From assembly GCF_010730575.1 (NCBI RefSeq), contig NZ_AP022614.1, forward strand, positions 2,356,001-2,420,000: 64,000 bases of DNA, in the 5' to 3' direction. This DNA comes from Mycobacterium parmense. Lineage in GTDB: Bacteria > Actinomycetota > Actinomycetes > Mycobacteriales > Mycobacteriaceae. Positions 1-10,515 of this stretch are shown piece after piece. The stretch's first letter is position 1. Each line of letters opens with the position of its first letter. The translations under genes and the position numbers were made by a program. The notes beneath the pieces are model-generated. The model was not told the DNA's origin. It saw only the letters and a program-made list of their open reading frames with translations, and ran no database searches.

Positions 1-1
1 C

Positions 2-568
2 GACTACGAGGACCGGGTCCGCATCATGCGCGAGGCCCGCGACATGGTGTTCAACATGATCAACTGCGACACCCCGATCGTGTCGGCGATCCGCGGGCCG
101 GCCGTGGGAGCGGGCCTGGTGGTGGCCCTGCTCGCCGACATCTCGGTGGCCGGCCGCACCGCGCGGCTCATCGACGGCCACACCAAGCTGGGTGTGGCCG
201 CCGGCGACCACGCCGCCATCTGCTGGCCGCTGCTGGTCGGGATGGCCAAAGCCAAGTACTACCTGCTGACCTGCGAGACGCTGCTCGGCGAAGAGGCCGA
301 GCGCATCGGCCTGGTCTCGACATGCGTCGACGACGACGACGTGCTGGCCACCGCCACCCGCATCGCCGAGAACCTGGCCCGGGGCGCGCAGAACGCGATC
401 CGCTGGACCAAGCACAGCCTCAACCACTGGTATCGGATGTTCGGACCCACCTTCGAGACGTCGGTCGGGCTGGAATTCCTCAGCTTCGGCGGCCCGGACG
501 TCCAGGAAGGCCTGGCCGCGCACCGCGAGAAGCGTCCCGCCCGGTTCGACCGCGGATCCGCCACCTGA
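2..568 (+). CDS. echA15: Enoyl-CoA hydratase/isomerase family protein (EchA15-like), 3' part
   Basis: The 5' end lies outside the window; 188 codons are visible. This is a crotonase-fold protein, expected to hydrate 2-enoyl-CoA esters in fatty-acid or sterol beta-oxidation in the cytosol. The oxyanion-hole segment is recognisable (IRGPAVGAG), followed by LADISVAG and LGVAAGD, then the C-terminal helices with WTKHSLNHW. The usual P-G-G-T motif of hydratases after the LG segment is replaced here by AAGDHAA, so the exact chemistry is uncertain. The gene order (next to DUF3000 and an RNase D-like gene) matches Rv2679 of M. tuberculosis, the basis for the symbol. Confidence 0.85.
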   Translation, partial: DYEDRVRIMREARDMVFNMINCDTPIVSAIRGPAVGAGLVVALLADISVAGRTARLIDGHTKLGVAAGDHAAICWPLLVGMAKAKYYLLTCETLLGEEAERIGLVSTCVDDDDVLATATRIAENLARGAQNAIRWTKHSLNHWYRMFGPTFETSVGLEFLSFGGPDVQEGLAAHREKRPARFDRGSAT

Positions 569-727
569 GCTGGGCGGATAGTATCGTTGAGCGCTTATAA
601 CGGCTTGGTCGCGACGCCCGCGCGGCCCGGCGCGCCTGTTTCGGGGTGTCGGCCGATGGGTCTACCGTCTGACGCTGTGACCCGCACCTGCGACGATGCG
701 GTGCGAAGCAAGGACGAGGAGCGTCGC

Positions 728-1309
728 TTGACCTCAGCAGAGCCGGCCCCATTCCGCGAGGCGGTCGCGGCGATGAACGCCGTGACCGTGCGGCCGGAGA
801 TCGAGCTGGGCCCGATCCGCCCCCCGCAGCGGCTGGCGCCCCACAGTTACGCGCTGGGCGCCGAGGTCAAGCACCCCGACCTCGAGATCGTCCCCGAGCG
901 CTCCGAGGGCGACGCGTTCGGTCGCCTGATCCTGCTCTACGACCCGGAGGGCGCCGACGCCTGGGACGGCACCCTGCGCCTGGTCGCCTACATCCAGGCC
1001 GACCTCGACTCCAGCGAGGCCGTCGACCCGCTGCTGCCAGAGGTGGCGTGGAGCTGGCTGGTCGACGCGCTGCAGTCGCACGCCGCCAACACCACCGCCC
1101 TGGGCGGCACCGTCACCGCCACCACGTCGGTGCGCTACGGCGACATCTCCGGACCGCCGCGCGCCCACCAGCTCGAGCTGCGCGCGTCCTGGACCGCGAC
1201 CACCCCCGACGTCGGCGCCCACGTCCAGGCGTTCTGCGAGGTGCTGGAACACGCCGCGGGCCTGCCGCCCTCCGGCGTCACCGACCTGAGTTCGCGGTCA
1301 CGCGCCTGA
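728..1309 (+). CDS. DUF3000 domain-containing protein (Rv2680-like)
   Basis: Conserved actinobacterial protein of unknown function, 193 residues from the chosen start. The conserved DUF3000 core runs from PFREAVAAMNA to the end, with no membrane segment or signal peptide. I chose TTG at 728 because a strong GAGGAG ribosome site sits at 717-722. A GTG at 677 would give 210 residues, the length of the M. tuberculosis protein, but has no clear ribosome site. The stop is one base before the ATG of the RNase D-like gene, so the two are probably co-transcribed and translationally coupled. Confidence 0.85.
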   Translation: MTSAEPAPFREAVAAMNAVTVRPEIELGPIRPPQRLAPHSYALGAEVKHPDLEIVPERSEGDAFGRLILLYDPEGADAWDGTLRLVAYIQADLDSSEAVDPLLPEVAWSWLVDALQSHAANTTALGGTVTATTSVRYGDISGPPRAHQLELRASWTATTPDVGAHVQAFCEVLEHAAGLPPSGVTDLSSRSRA

Positions 1310-1310
1310 A

Positions 1311-2621
1311 ATGGGCGAACCGTCGGCCCCCGGGCCCGGCAGCCCCGCGCCCGACGACACCGAACCGGAGCCCACTCCGCTCCTGCGTCCGGCCGAAGGC
1401 ATCCCCGACCTCTCGGTGAGCGTCCACGAGATCGAGGCGGCCGCGCAGATGCTGAGCCGCGGGCGCGGACCGTTCGCCGTGGACGCCGAGCGGGCCTCGG
1501 GCTTTCGCTACTCCAACCGCGCGTACCTGATCCAGATCCGCCGGGCCGGCGCCGGCACCGTGCTCATCGACCCGGTCAGCCACGGCGCCGACCCGCTGGT
1601 GGCGCTGCGGCCCGTCGCCGAGGTGCTCGGCGAGGACGAATGGATCCTGCACGCCGCCGACCAGGACCTGCCGTGCCTGGCCGAGGTCGGCATGCGGCCG
1701 CCCGCGCTCTATGACACCGAGCTCGCCGGGCGGCTGGCCGGGTTCGACCGGGTCAACCTGGCGACCATGGTCGAGCGGCTGCTGGGTTTCGGACTCGCCA
1801 AGGGCCACGGCGCGGCCGACTGGTCCAAGCGGCCGCTGCCCGCGGAGTGGCTCAACTACGCGGCCCTGGACGTCGAGGAGCTCATCGAGCTGCGCGCCGC
1901 GGTCGCCGACGTGCTGGCCGGGCAGGGCAAAACAGATTGGGCCGCACAGGAATTCGACTATCTGCGCACTGCCGGAGCCCGGGAGGTGACGGCCGCCGCG
2001 CGGCGCGACCGCTGGCGGCGGACCTCGGGCATCCACCGGGTCCGCGACCGGCGGGCGCTGGCCGCCGTCCGCGAGCTGTGGCTGGCCCGCGACCGCGTCG
2101 CCCAGCGCCGCGACGTCGCCCCGCGCCGCGTGCTGCCCGACTCGGCGATCATCGACGCGGCCACCACCGATCCGCAGACGGTCGAGGACCTCGTCGCGCT
2201 GCCGGTCTTCGGCGGGCGCAACCAGCGGCGCAGCGCCGCGATGTGGTTCGAGGCGCTCGAGACGGCCCGCCGCAACCACGACCTGCCCGAGGACTCCGAG
2301 CCCCCCAACGGGCCGCCGCCGCCGGCGCGGTGGGGCAGGCGAAAGCCCGAGGCGGCCGCCCGGCTCGAGGCGGCGCGGGCGGCGCTGGCCGAGGTGTCGG
2401 CGCGGGTCGGGGTCCCCACGGAGAACATGGTGTCTCCCGACCTGGTACGACGGCTGTGCTGGGACTGGGAGCCCGCGCCGGATCCCGTCGAGGCGGTCGA
2501 GAACTTCCTGTTGGCCGGGCAGGCGCGGCCCTGGCAGCGGCAACTCGTGGTGCCCGCACTGGCGCGGGCGTTGCAGCCGCCGGCCGACACCGACGTCGAC
2601 ACCGGGACCGACGCCGGCTAA
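1311..2621 (+). CDS. Ribonuclease D-like 3'-5' exonuclease with HRDC domain
   Basis: Predicted DEDDy exonuclease trimming structured RNA 3' ends. Residues 50-195 hold the exonuclease fold: motif I is D58-x-E60 (FAVDAE), motif II ends in D119 (HAADQD), motif III is Y183-x3-D187 (YAALD), so all acidic residues are present. An HRDC nucleic-acid-binding domain follows at about 245-315 and a second helical module to residue 436. Length and position match Rv2681. Its TAA stop overlaps, on the opposite strand, the TAG stop of dxs (2618-2620), so the genes converge with no intergenic DNA. Confidence 0.92.
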   Translation: MGEPSAPGPGSPAPDDTEPEPTPLLRPAEGIPDLSVSVHEIEAAAQMLSRGRGPFAVDAERASGFRYSNRAYLIQIRRAGAGTVLIDPVSHGADPLVALRPVAEVLGEDEWILHAADQDLPCLAEVGMRPPALYDTELAGRLAGFDRVNLATMVERLLGFGLAKGHGAADWSKRPLPAEWLNYAALDVEELIELRAAVADVLAGQGKTDWAAQEFDYLRTAGAREVTAAARRDRWRRTSGIHRVRDRRALAAVRELWLARDRVAQRRDVAPRRVLPDSAIIDAATTDPQTVEDLVALPVFGGRNQRRSAAMWFEALETARRNHDLPEDSEPPNGPPPPARWGRRKPEAAARLEAARAALAEVSARVGVPTENMVSPDLVRRLCWDWEPAPDPVEAVENFLLAGQARPWQRQLVVPALARALQPPADTDVDTGTDAG

Positions 2622-4543
2622 TCCAGGTGCTCGCGGATCTCCGCTTCGGAGTCGGCGCTGCCCAGCGCGGCCACCCAACCGGTGACGCGGCGGGCGATGT
2701 CCTGGTCGGTGAGCCCCAGGTCGGCCAGCAGCTCACCGCGCGAGGCGTGGGCGTAGAACTCCTGCGGCAGCCCGACGTCGCGGCACGGCACGTCGACGTC
2801 CGCGCGCCGCAGGGCCGCCGACACGGCCGACCCCACCCCGCCGCTGACCCCGTTGTCCTCGACCGTGACGACCAGCTTGTGCTGGGCCGCCAGCTCCACG
2901 ACGCCGGCGGACACCGGCAGCACCCAGCGCGGGTCGATCACCGTCACGCCGATGCCCTGGTTGTGCAGCCGCTTGGCCACCGCCAGCGCCATCGACGCGA
3001 ACGCGCCCACCCCGATGAGCAGCACGTCGTGGCTGGACCCGCTGGCCGGCAGCGCCAGCACGTCCACGCCCGAGACGCCAGACCCGCGGCGTTCCAGCGC
3101 CGGAATGTCTTCTCCCACATCACCTTTGGGGAAACGCAGCGCCGTCGGACCGTCGTCGACGTCGAGCGCCTCGCCCAGTTCCTCGCGCAGCCGGGCGGCG
3201 TCGCGGGGCGCGGCCACCCGCATGCCCGGCACCACGCCCAGGATCGACAGGTCCCACATGCCGTTGTGGCTGGCGCCGTCCGAGCCGGTGATTCCGGCCC
3301 GGTCGAGCACCATCGTGACGGGCAGCTTGTGCAGCGCCACGTCCATCATGATCTGGTCGAAGGCCCGGTTGAGGAACGTCGAATAGATCGCCACCACCGG
3401 GTGCATGCCGCCCATCGCGAGGCCCGCCGCCGACGTCATCGCGTGCTGCTCGGCGATCCCGACGTCGAACAGGCGGTCCGGGAAACGCTCCCCGAACGGC
3501 GTCAGCCCGGTGGGGCCCGGCATCGCCGCGGTGATCGCCACCACGTCGCGGCGCTTGCGCGCGTAGCCGATCAGCGCATCGGAGAAGGTCGCCGTCCACC
3601 CCGGTCCGGCGATCTTGGTGGCCTGGCCGGTGACCGGGTCGATCACGCCGCACGAATGCATCTGCTCGGCCTCGTCGTCCTCCGCCGGCGCATACCCCAT
3701 GCCCTTGCGGGTGACGACGTGCACGATCACCGGGCGGCCGAAGCCGCGGGCGTGACGCAACGCGCCCTCGACGGCGCGCTCGTCGTGGCCGTCGACCGGC
3801 CCGACGTACTTCAGCCCCAGGTCGGTGAACAGCAACTGCGGCGCCAGCGAGTCCTTGATGCCCGCCTTGACGCTGTGCATGAAGCGGTAGGCGATCTTGC
3901 CGAACAGCGGCATCGCGCGCAGCGCCTCGCGGCCCCGCTCCAGGGCCTGCTCGTAGACCGGCTGCAGCCGCAGCGAGGCCAGGTGGTCGGCGACGCCACC
4001 GATGGTGGGCGCGTAGCTGCGGCCGTTGTCGTTGACCACGATGATCACCGGGCGGCGCGACGCGGCGATGTTGTTCAGCGCCTCCCAGCACATGCCGCCG
4101 GTGAGCGCCCCGTCGCCCACCACCGCGACCACGTGCCGGTTGCGGTGACCGGTCAACTCGAAGGCCTTGGCCAGCCCGTCGGCATAGGACAAGGCGGCGC
4201 TGGCGTGGCTGGACTCCACCCAGTCGTGCTCGCTCTCGGCCCGCGACGGATACCCCGACAGGCCGCCCTTCTTGCGCAGGCTCTCGAAGTCCTGGCTGCG
4301 CCCGGTCAGCATCTTGTGGACGTAGGCCTGGTGACCGGTGTCGAAGATGATCGGGTCGTGCGGCGAGTCGAAGACGCGGTGCAGCGCCAGCGTCAGCTCG
4401 ACCACGCCGAGGTTGGGCCCCAGGTGTCCCCCCGTGGCAGCAACCTTGTGGATCAGAAACTCGCGAATCTCGGCGGCCAGTTCGCGAAGCTGCTGCTGTG
4501 AAAGGTGCTGCAGATCAGCGGGCCCGCGGATCTGTTCCAGCAT
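2618..4543 (-). CDS. dxs: 1-deoxy-D-xylulose-5-phosphate synthase
   Basis: Catalyses the TPP-dependent condensation of pyruvate with glyceraldehyde 3-phosphate, the first step of the MEP isoprenoid pathway, which feeds decaprenyl phosphate, menaquinone and carotenoids. At 641 residues it is typical. Visible features: H40 (GGHLG), H71 (TGHQAYVHK), the TPP-binding pair GDG at 143-145 and NDN at 171-173, and E365 in VGIAEQHAM, the glutamate that protonates the thiazolium. The ATG is six bases downstream of a TAGACT box, consistent with a leaderless mRNA. M. tuberculosis dxs1 (Rv2682c) is in the same place. Confidence 0.98.
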   Translation of the reverse strand: MLEQIRGPADLQHLSQQQLRELAAEIREFLIHKVAATGGHLGPNLGVVELTLALHRVFDSPHDPIIFDTGHQAYVHKMLTGRSQDFESLRKKGGLSGYPSRAESEHDWVESSHASAALSYADGLAKAFELTGHRNRHVVAVVGDGALTGGMCWEALNNIAASRRPVIIVVNDNGRSYAPTIGGVADHLASLRLQPVYEQALERGREALRAMPLFGKIAYRFMHSVKAGIKDSLAPQLLFTDLGLKYVGPVDGHDERAVEGALRHARGFGRPVIVHVVTRKGMGYAPAEDDEAEQMHSCGVIDPVTGQATKIAGPGWTATFSDALIGYARKRRDVVAITAAMPGPTGLTPFGERFPDRLFDVGIAEQHAMTSAAGLAMGGMHPVVAIYSTFLNRAFDQIMMDVALHKLPVTMVLDRAGITGSDGASHNGMWDLSILGVVPGMRVAAPRDAARLREELGEALDVDDGPTALRFPKGDVGEDIPALERRGSGVSGVDVLALPASGSSHDVLLIGVGAFASMALAVAKRLHNQGIGVTVIDPRWVLPVSAGVVELAAQHKLVVTVEDNGVSGGVGSAVSAALRRADVDVPCRDVGLPQEFYAHASRGELLADLGLTDQDIARRVTGWVAALGSADSEAEIREHLD

Positions 4544-4549
4544 CCCGAC

Positions 4550-4555
4550 AGTCTA
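4550..4555 (-). promoter_or_regulatory. -10 box of leaderless dxs transcript
   Basis: Read on the minus strand, TAGACT is followed by six bases and the dxs ATG. A TANNNT box about 6-7 bases before the first base of the start codon is the usual arrangement for leaderless mycobacterial mRNAs. No Shine-Dalgarno is present between them. Confidence 0.6.
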
Positions 4556-4695
4556 CGCAGGCCCCGCCGGACGGGCCCCGGTCGAAGACGCCCGAGTTCC
4601 CGCGGCCCGCGGCGCGGCCCCATCTTTGGTAGCCTCAGTCCGCGGTGAGCCGGGAAGCCTGGTCGGCACGTTTGTCCCCGACCCCGGAGCACGCC

Positions 4696-5166
4696 GTGAG
4701 CCTTCAGACGTATCTTCCGTGTATGCGTGCCGAGCAGATCGCCGAAGAATTCCCGGTCGTCAGCATCGATGCCAACGCGCTCGACGCTGCCCGCATGCTC
4801 GCCGAGCACCGGTTGCCCGGCCTGCTGGTCACCGACGCCGGGGGCAATCCCTGCGCGGTGCTGCCCGCCTCCCAGGTCGTCCGGTTCATCCTTCCGCGCT
4901 ACGTGCAGGACGATCCGTCGCTGGCCGGTGTGCTCAACGAGTCGGTGGCCGACCGCTGCGCGGAGAAGCTGAGCGGCAAGAAGGTTCGCGACGTGCTGCC
5001 GGACCATCTGGTCGACATCCCGCCGGCCAAGGCCGACGACACCATCATCGAGGTCGCGGCGCTCATGGCGCGGCTGCGCAGCCCCCTGATCGCGGTGGTC
5101 AAGGAGGGCAGGCTGATCGGGGTGGTGACCGCATCGCGCCTGCTCGGGGCGGCGTTGGAGCATTGA
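4696..5166 (+). CDS. CBS domain-containing protein (Rv2683-like)
   Basis: Small soluble protein of 156 residues made of two CBS motifs, a fold that binds adenine nucleotides and often regulates an attached or neighbouring enzyme or transporter. The first motif covers roughly residues 10-60 ([14 protein letters not shown]), the second the C-terminal half ([18 protein letters not shown], then [13 protein letters not shown]). I chose GTG 4696 because GGAG lies six bases upstream; in-frame starts at 4645 and ATG 4723 are possible. It ends 16 bases before the ArsB/NhaD transporter and is probably its co-transcribed regulatory partner; that role is inferred. Confidence 0.8.
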   Translation: MSLQTYLPCMRAEQIAEEFPVVSIDANALDAARMLAEHRLPGLLVTDAGGNPCAVLPASQVVRFILPRYVQDDPSLAGVLNESVADRCAEKLSGKKVRDVLPDHLVDIPPAKADDTIIEVAALMARLRSPLIAVVKEGRLIGVVTASRLLGAALEH

Positions 5167-5182
5167 TCCGGCCGGGAAGCCG

Positions 5183-6469
5183 ATGAGCGTCGTCGCGATC
5201 GCGGTGTTCGCGGTCGCCTACGTCCTGATCGCCAGCGACCGCATCAACAAGACACTGGTCGCCCTCGCGGGCGCCGCGATCGTGGTGATGCTGCCGATCA
5301 TCACCTCCGACGACATCTTCTACTCACACGACACCGGCATCGACTGGGACGTCATCTTCCTGCTGTTCGGCATGATGATCATCGTCAGCGTGCTGCGCCA
5401 GACCGGCGTGTTCGAGTATGTGGCCATCTGGTCGGCCAAACGCGCCCGCGGCTCGCCGCTGCGCGTGATGATCCTGCTCGTCCTGGTCACCGCCGTCGCC
5501 TCGGCCCTGTTGGACAACGTCACCACGGTGCTGCTGGTGGGCCCGGTGACGCTGCTGGTGTGCGAACGCCTGGAGATCAAAGCCGCGCCGTTTCTGATGG
5601 CCGAGGCGTTCGCCTCGAACATCGGCGGCACGGCGACGCTGGTCGGCGACCCGCCCAACATCATCATCGCCAGCAAGGGCGGCGTGACTTTCAACGACTT
5701 CCTGATCCACCTGGCGCCGATCGTCGTCATCGTGATCGCCGTCCTGATCGCGATGCTGCCACGGCTGTTCCCCGGGGCGTTCACCGTGGACCCCGAGCGG
5801 GTCGCCGACGTCATGTCGCTGGAGGAAAAGGAAGCCATTCGCGATCCCGGGCTGCTCATCAAGTGCGGGGTGGTGCTGGTGGCGGTGTTCGCGGCCTTCA
5901 TCGCCCACTCGGCGCTGCACATGGACCCGTCGGTGGTGGCGCTGCTGGGCGCCGGCATCCTGATCGTGCTGTCCCGGCTGGAGCACTCCGACTACCTGTC
6001 CAGCGTCGAATGGGACACGCTGCTGTTCTTCGCCGGACTGTTCGTCATGGTCGGCGCCCTGGTGAAGACGGGCGTCGTCAAACAACTTGCGCACGTGGCG
6101 ATCACCGCCACCGGCGGCAACACCGTGGTCGCGACCATGGTGATCCTGGCGGCGTCCCTGGTGATCAGCGGCGTGGTCAACAACGTCCCCTACGCCGCGA
6201 CCATGGCGCCGATCGTCGGCGACCTGGCCCCGGCCCTGACCGACCACATCAACCCGGGCGTCCTGTGGTGGGCGTTGGCCCTGGGCACCGACTTCGGCGG
6301 CAACCTGACCGCGGTCGGCGCCAGCGCCAACGTCGTCGTCCTGGGCATCGCCGCGCGCTCCGACAACCCCATCACCTTCTGGGAGTTCACCCGCAAGGGC
6401 ATGGTGGTAACGGCGGTCTCGCTGGTGCTCTCCGCCGTCTACCTCTGGCTGCGTTACCTCATGGCCTGA
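5183..6469 (+). CDS. ArsB/NhaD (SLC13-like) family ion transporter
   Basis: Integral membrane transporter of 428 residues with about ten to eleven hydrophobic segments. It belongs to the ion transporter superfamily that includes arsenite exporter ArsB, Na+/H+ antiporter NhaD and dicarboxylate carriers. Two halves contain the paired conserved loops: [16 protein letters not shown] and [18 protein letters not shown] in the first, [11 protein letters not shown] and [15 protein letters not shown] in the second. M. tuberculosis has two adjacent paralogues (arsA, arsB1; Rv2684-2685); only one is present here. The substrate cannot be read from the sequence; arsenite or another anion is possible. The gene is 16 bases downstream of the CBS gene. 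Confidence 0.9.
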   Translation: MSVVAIAVFAVAYVLIASDRINKTLVALAGAAIVVMLPIITSDDIFYSHDTGIDWDVIFLLFGMMIIVSVLRQTGVFEYVAIWSAKRARGSPLRVMILLVLVTAVASALLDNVTTVLLVGPVTLLVCERLEIKAAPFLMAEAFASNIGGTATLVGDPPNIIIASKGGVTFNDFLIHLAPIVVIVIAVLIAMLPRLFPGAFTVDPERVADVMSLEEKEAIRDPGLLIKCGVVLVAVFAAFIAHSALHMDPSVVALLGAGILIVLSRLEHSDYLSSVEWDTLLFFAGLFVMVGALVKTGVVKQLAHVAITATGGNTVVATMVILAASLVISGVVNNVPYAATMAPIVGDLAPALTDHINPGVLWWALALGTDFGGNLTAVGASANVVVLGIAARSDNPITFWEFTRKGMVVTAVSLVLSAVYLWLRYLMA

Positions 6470-7692
6470 CGGGTCAGCAGCGCGACGCACTCGGCGTGGT
6501 GGGTCAGCGGGAAGGCGTCGAACACCCTCAGCTGCGCCACGGTGTAGCCGTGGCCGAGGTAGAGGCCGATATCGCGAGCGAAAGAGGCTGCCTCGCAACC
6601 GATGTGGACCACCCGGGGCACGCCGGCGGCGGCCAGCAGGTCGACGACCTCGCGCCCGGCGCCCGCGCGCGGCGGGTCCAGCACCGCCACGTCGGCGGCA
6701 GCGGCCCGCGGCGCGGCCAGCGCCCGGCGCACCGAGTCGGTGACGACGTCCACCTGCGGCAGGTCGGCCAGCGCGGCCCGGGCGGCCCGCGTCGACGCGC
6801 GCGAGGTGTCGACGCTCAACACCCGCCCGGACTCCCCCACCGCCTCGCCGAGCGCCGCGGCGAAGACGCCCGCGCCGCCGTAGAGGTCCCACGCGGTCAT
6901 GCCGGCTTGCGGCTGCGCCCACTCGGCGACCAGGTCGCTGTAGACGCCCGCCGCACCGCGGTGCGCCTGCCAAAACGCGGTGACCGGAACCCGCCACGTG
7001 CGCGCGCCCACCCGCTGCACGGCCTCGTAGTCACCCTCCACCACGTCGGTCACCGTGCGCCTGCCCTGCCGCAGGGTGCGGACCACGTGGCGCGCGCCGG
7101 CGTCGTCGACGACCACGTGCAATTGCGCACCGGCCGGCCAGCCGGCCTCGCCCAGCCCGGCGAGCATCCCGGCCGGCAGCTGCGCGCAGCGCAGGTCGGT
7201 CACCAGATCGTCGCTGTGATAACGGTGAAAGCCCGGCCGGCGGTCCGCGCCCACGTCCAGCCGCACCCGGGTGCGCCAGCCGGTCGGCCCGCCGTCCGCG
7301 ACCGCTTCGGCCTCGCCGCTCCAGCGGTATCCGCCCAGCCGCTCCAGCTGGTTGGCCACGACGCGGGCCTTGAGCGACCGCGCCGCCTCGGGAGTGGCGA
7401 ACGCCAGGTCGCAGCAGCCGGCGCCGTCCACCCCGGCGATCGGGCACAGCGACCCGGTGCGCTCCGGCGCCGGCTCGAGCACCTCGAGGACCTCTGCGTG
7501 CCAATAGGATCCGCGATCGGCGGTGACCCGCACCCGCACCCGCTCCCCGGGCAGCGCGTAGCGGACGAACACCACCCGGCCCTCATGGTGGGCGACGCAG
7601 CTGCCGCCGTTCGCCGGATCTCCGGTGAGCAGGGTCAGTTCGGCCGGAGTCGACGACTCCGGCGGCCGGTCGAGCGCGGGTTCCGGGGTCAA
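6454..7692 (-). CDS. Class I SAM-dependent RNA methyltransferase, TrmA/RlmD family (Rv2689c-like)
   Basis: Predicted RNA 5-methyluridine methyltransferase, 412 residues. An N-terminal TRAM-like RNA-binding segment precedes a cysteine cluster ([12 protein letters not shown]) that resembles the [4Fe-4S] site of RumA. The SAM domain has [24 protein letters not shown], a catalytic-cysteine region [11 protein letters not shown] and the family signature FPLTHHAEC. The start is a TTG whose TTGA overlaps the TGA stop of the upstream permease (four bases), implying translational coupling. The 3' end runs 16 bases into the end of the convergent ArsB-like gene. The target nucleotide is unknown. Confidence 0.9.
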   Translation of the reverse strand: MTPEPALDRPPESSTPAELTLLTGDPANGGSCVAHHEGRVVFVRYALPGERVRVRVTADRGSYWHAEVLEVLEPAPERTGSLCPIAGVDGAGCCDLAFATPEAARSLKARVVANQLERLGGYRWSGEAEAVADGGPTGWRTRVRLDVGADRRPGFHRYHSDDLVTDLRCAQLPAGMLAGLGEAGWPAGAQLHVVVDDAGARHVVRTLRQGRRTVTDVVEGDYEAVQRVGARTWRVPVTAFWQAHRGAAGVYSDLVAEWAQPQAGMTAWDLYGGAGVFAAALGEAVGESGRVLSVDTSRASTRAARAALADLPQVDVVTDSVRRALAAPRAAAADVAVLDPPRAGAGREVVDLLAAAGVPRVVHIGCEAASFARDIGLYLGHGYTVAQLRVFDAFPLTHHAECVALLTRQAMR

Positions 7693-9683
7693 TCGAAAAT
7701 TCCGCGACGGGCGTCGCCGGGTGCGGCGTGCGGCTGCAGGGTGCTCAGCCGCTCCGACGAACTCAGCTGCCAGGGAACGGAAGTCACCATCACGTTGGGC
7801 ATGAACAGTAACCGGCCCTTGAGCCGCAGCGCGCTCTGGTTGTGCAGCACCTGCTCCCACCAGTGCCCCACCACGTACTCCGGGATGAAAACCGTCACGA
7901 CGGTACGCGGCGAGTCCTTGCTGACACGTTTGACGTAATCCAGTATGGGGCGGGTGATTTCACGATACGGCGAGGCAATCACCTTGAGCGGCACGCTGAT
8001 ATCGCTTTCCTCCCAGCGGTGCACCAGTTCACGGGTTTCCCCGTCGTCGACGCTGACCGTGAGGGCCTCGAGCGCATCGGGGCGCGTGGCGCGGGCGTAG
8101 GCCAGCGCGCGCAGCGTCGGCAGGTGCAGCTTGGAGACCAGCACCACGGCGTGGTTGCGGCTGGGCAGCACCACGTCATGCTGGGCGGCGGCCTGCTGGG
8201 CCAGTTCGCGGTTGACGGTGTTGTAGTGCTTGTGGATCAGCTTCATGATGAGAAACAGCAGACTCATGGCGAACAACGCGATCCACGCACCGGCGAGGAA
8301 CTTGGTGACCAGGACGACCACCAGGACGGTGCCGGTGGAGATCAGCCCGACCGTGTTGACCACCCGCGAGCGCATCATCTTGCGCCGCAGCCGCGGATCG
8401 GTCTCGACGCGCAACAACCGGGTCCAGTGCCGCACCATGCCGATCTGGCTGAGGGTGAACGAGATGAACACGCCGACGATGTACAGCTGGATCAGCGCGC
8501 TGAGCTCCGCCCGAAAAGCGATGATCGCCGCCAGCGCGGCCGCCGAGAGGAACAGGATGCCGTTCGAGAACGCCAGCCGGTCCCCGCGGGTGTGCAGCTG
8601 GCGGGGCAGGTAACTGTGCTGCGCCAGAATCGAGCCCAGCACCGGGAACCCGTTGAAGGCGGTGTTGGCGGCCAGCACCAGGATGAGCGCGGTCACCGCG
8701 GTGATGAGCAGGAACCCGATGTGGAAGCTGCCGAACACCGTTTCGGCCAGCTGGGTGACCAGCGTCTTCTGGTAGTAATTCGCCGGGGCGCCGGCCAGTT
8801 GGGTCGCCGGGTCGTCGACCAGCTGGACGCCGATCGCCTTGGACAGCACGATGATGCCCATCAACAACGCCACCGCGATACCGCCCAGCATCAAAAGAGT
8901 CGTTGCGGCGTTGCGCGACTTGGGTTTCTGAAACGCCGGCACGCCGTTGCTGATCGCCTCCACACCGGTCAGCGCCGCACAGCCCGACGAGAACGACCTA
9001 GCGACGAGGAACGCCAGCGCGAACCCGGCGAGCCCGCCGTTCTCGGCCTTCATGTGAAAGCCGGCGGACTCGGCCTGCAAATGGTTGTCCAGCACGAAGA
9101 TCCGGATGAGTCCCCAGGCGATCATGCAGGCCACGCCGACGATGAAGGCGTAGGTGGGGATCGCGAACGCCAACCCGGATTCGCGCACCCCGCGCAGGTT
9201 CATGGCCATCACCAGCAGGATGGCGGCCACGCAGAACCACACCTTGTTGTGGGCGACGACCGGGACCGCCGAACCGATGTTCGACATCGCCGACGCCGTC
9301 GAAACCGCAACGGTCAGAACGTAATCCACCATCAGCGCGCTGGCGACCACCAGACCGGCGGTGTCACCCAGATTGGTGGTGACCACCTCGTAGTCACCGC
9401 CCCCGGAGGGGTAGGCGTGCACGTTCTGGCGGTAGCTGGCCACCACCACCAGCATGACCGCCGCCACCGACAACCCGATCCACGGCGTCAGCGCGTAGGC
9501 TGACAGTCCCCCCACGGACAGCATCAGGAAGATCTCCTCGGGGGCGTAGGCCACCGAGGACAGCGCGTCGGAGGCGAACACGGGCAAGGCGATCCGCTTG
9601 GGCAGCAGCGTGTGACTCAGCCGGTCGCTGCGGAACGGCCGACCGATAAGCAACCGGCGCGTGGCGGTTGAAAGTTTGGACAC
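7689..9683 (-). CDS. APC superfamily permease, KimA-like (Rv2690c-like)
   Basis: Membrane transporter of 664 residues: about 12 transmembrane segments to residue ~460, then a cytosolic C-terminal domain of ~180 residues with a UspA-like alternation of strands and helices. The first helix region (LPVFASDALSSVAYAPEE) closely resembles KimA/YdaO, the high-affinity potassium importers of Firmicutes; the label rests on that resemblance and on divergence from two RCK (TrkA) genes. Older annotation treats it as an amino-acid permease. GTG 9683 is eight bases after a TACTCT box, suggesting a near-leaderless start; GTG 9704 is an alternative. Confidence 0.85.
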   Translation of the reverse strand: MSKLSTATRRLLIGRPFRSDRLSHTLLPKRIALPVFASDALSSVAYAPEEIFLMLSVGGLSAYALTPWIGLSVAAVMLVVVASYRQNVHAYPSGGGDYEVVTTNLGDTAGLVVASALMVDYVLTVAVSTASAMSNIGSAVPVVAHNKVWFCVAAILLVMAMNLRGVRESGLAFAIPTYAFIVGVACMIAWGLIRIFVLDNHLQAESAGFHMKAENGGLAGFALAFLVARSFSSGCAALTGVEAISNGVPAFQKPKSRNAATTLLMLGGIAVALLMGIIVLSKAIGVQLVDDPATQLAGAPANYYQKTLVTQLAETVFGSFHIGFLLITAVTALILVLAANTAFNGFPVLGSILAQHSYLPRQLHTRGDRLAFSNGILFLSAAALAAIIAFRAELSALIQLYIVGVFISFTLSQIGMVRHWTRLLRVETDPRLRRKMMRSRVVNTVGLISTGTVLVVVLVTKFLAGAWIALFAMSLLFLIMKLIHKHYNTVNRELAQQAAAQHDVVLPSRNHAVVLVSKLHLPTLRALAYARATRPDALEALTVSVDDGETRELVHRWEESDISVPLKVIASPYREITRPILDYVKRVSKDSPRTVVTVFIPEYVVGHWWEQVLHNQSALRLKGRLLFMPNVMVTSVPWQLSSSERLSTLQPHAAPGDARRGIFD

Positions 9684-9813
9684 GAGAGCCAAGAGTAAGC
9701 CCACCCGCGCTTGATAGCGTTTCGTAGGCGAGAATGTTCCCGACCGAAATCGGCTGGCCAACCTTGGTTGCCGATAGAGTCACACAGACGAGACGCAGCT
9801 GAGAGGACCTCAC

Positions 9814-10497
9814 GTGCGGGTGGTTGTGATGGGCTGCGGCCGGGTGGGCTCGTCGCTGGCCGACGGCCTGTCGCGAATCGGTCACGACGTGGCGGTGATC
9901 GACCGCGACAGCACCGCCTTCAACCGCCTCAGCCCGGATTTCGGCGGGGAGCGCGTGCTGGGCCAGGGCTTCGACCGCGACGTATTGCTGCGGGCCGGCA
10001 TCGAGGAGGCCGACGCGTTCGCGGCGGTGTCATCCGGCGACAACTCCAACATCATCTCGGCACGGCTGGCGCGCGAGACCTTCGGTGTCAAGCGCGTCGT
10101 CGCCCGGATCTACGACGCCAAACGCGCCGAGGTCTACGAACGCCTGGGCATCCCGACCATCGCCACCGTCCCCTGGACCACCGACCGCCTGTTCAACCTG
10201 CTCACCCGCGAGAGCGAGACCGCCAAGTGGCGCGACCCCACCGGCACCGTCGCGGTGGCCGAGGTCGACCTGCACGAGGACTGGGTGGGGCGCCGCGCCA
10301 CCGAGCTGGAGCAGGCCACCGGCGCGCGGGTGGCCTTCCTGATCCGCTTCGGAACCGGCGTGCTGCCCGAACCCAAGACCGTCATCCAGGCCGGGGACCA
10401 GGTCTACATCGCGGCCATCTCCGGGCGCGCCGCCGAGGCGGCGGCCATCGCCGCCCTGCCGCCCAGCGAGGATCTGGACTCCGGACCCGGCCACTAG
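9814..10497 (+). CDS. ceoB: TrkA/RCK potassium uptake regulatory protein CeoB
   Basis: Cytosolic RCK protein of 227 residues. An N-terminal Rossmann domain carries G7-x-G9-x2-G12 and D30 at the end of strand two, typical of NAD(H) binding; the C-terminal TrkA_C domain begins near residue 140 and probably binds a small ligand. Such proteins gate K+ channels or transporters. GTG 9814 follows a GAGAGGA ribosome site. ceoC follows after 50 bases. No TrkH/KtrB membrane partner is in the window; the divergent KimA-like permease is the nearest candidate partner. Corresponds to Rv2691. Confidence 0.93.
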   Translation: MRVVVMGCGRVGSSLADGLSRIGHDVAVIDRDSTAFNRLSPDFGGERVLGQGFDRDVLLRAGIEEADAFAAVSSGDNSNIISARLARETFGVKRVVARIYDAKRAEVYERLGIPTIATVPWTTDRLFNLLTRESETAKWRDPTGTVAVAEVDLHEDWVGRRATELEQATGARVAFLIRFGTGVLPEPKTVIQAGDQVYIAAISGRAAEAAAIAALPPSEDLDSGPGH

Positions 10498-10515
10498 CAA
10501 CGAGGAAGTCCAGCC

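Noticed and set aside
1847..4501. 884-codon plus-strand frame across the RNase D-like gene and dxs
   Set aside because: Overlaps two certain genes; the translation is Arg/His-rich and without domains, an effect of high GC.
9684..9813. c-di-AMP (ydaO) riboswitch before the KimA-like gene
   Set aside because: The 130-base divergent space is too short for this riboswitch plus two promoters, and the permease appears to have almost no leader.
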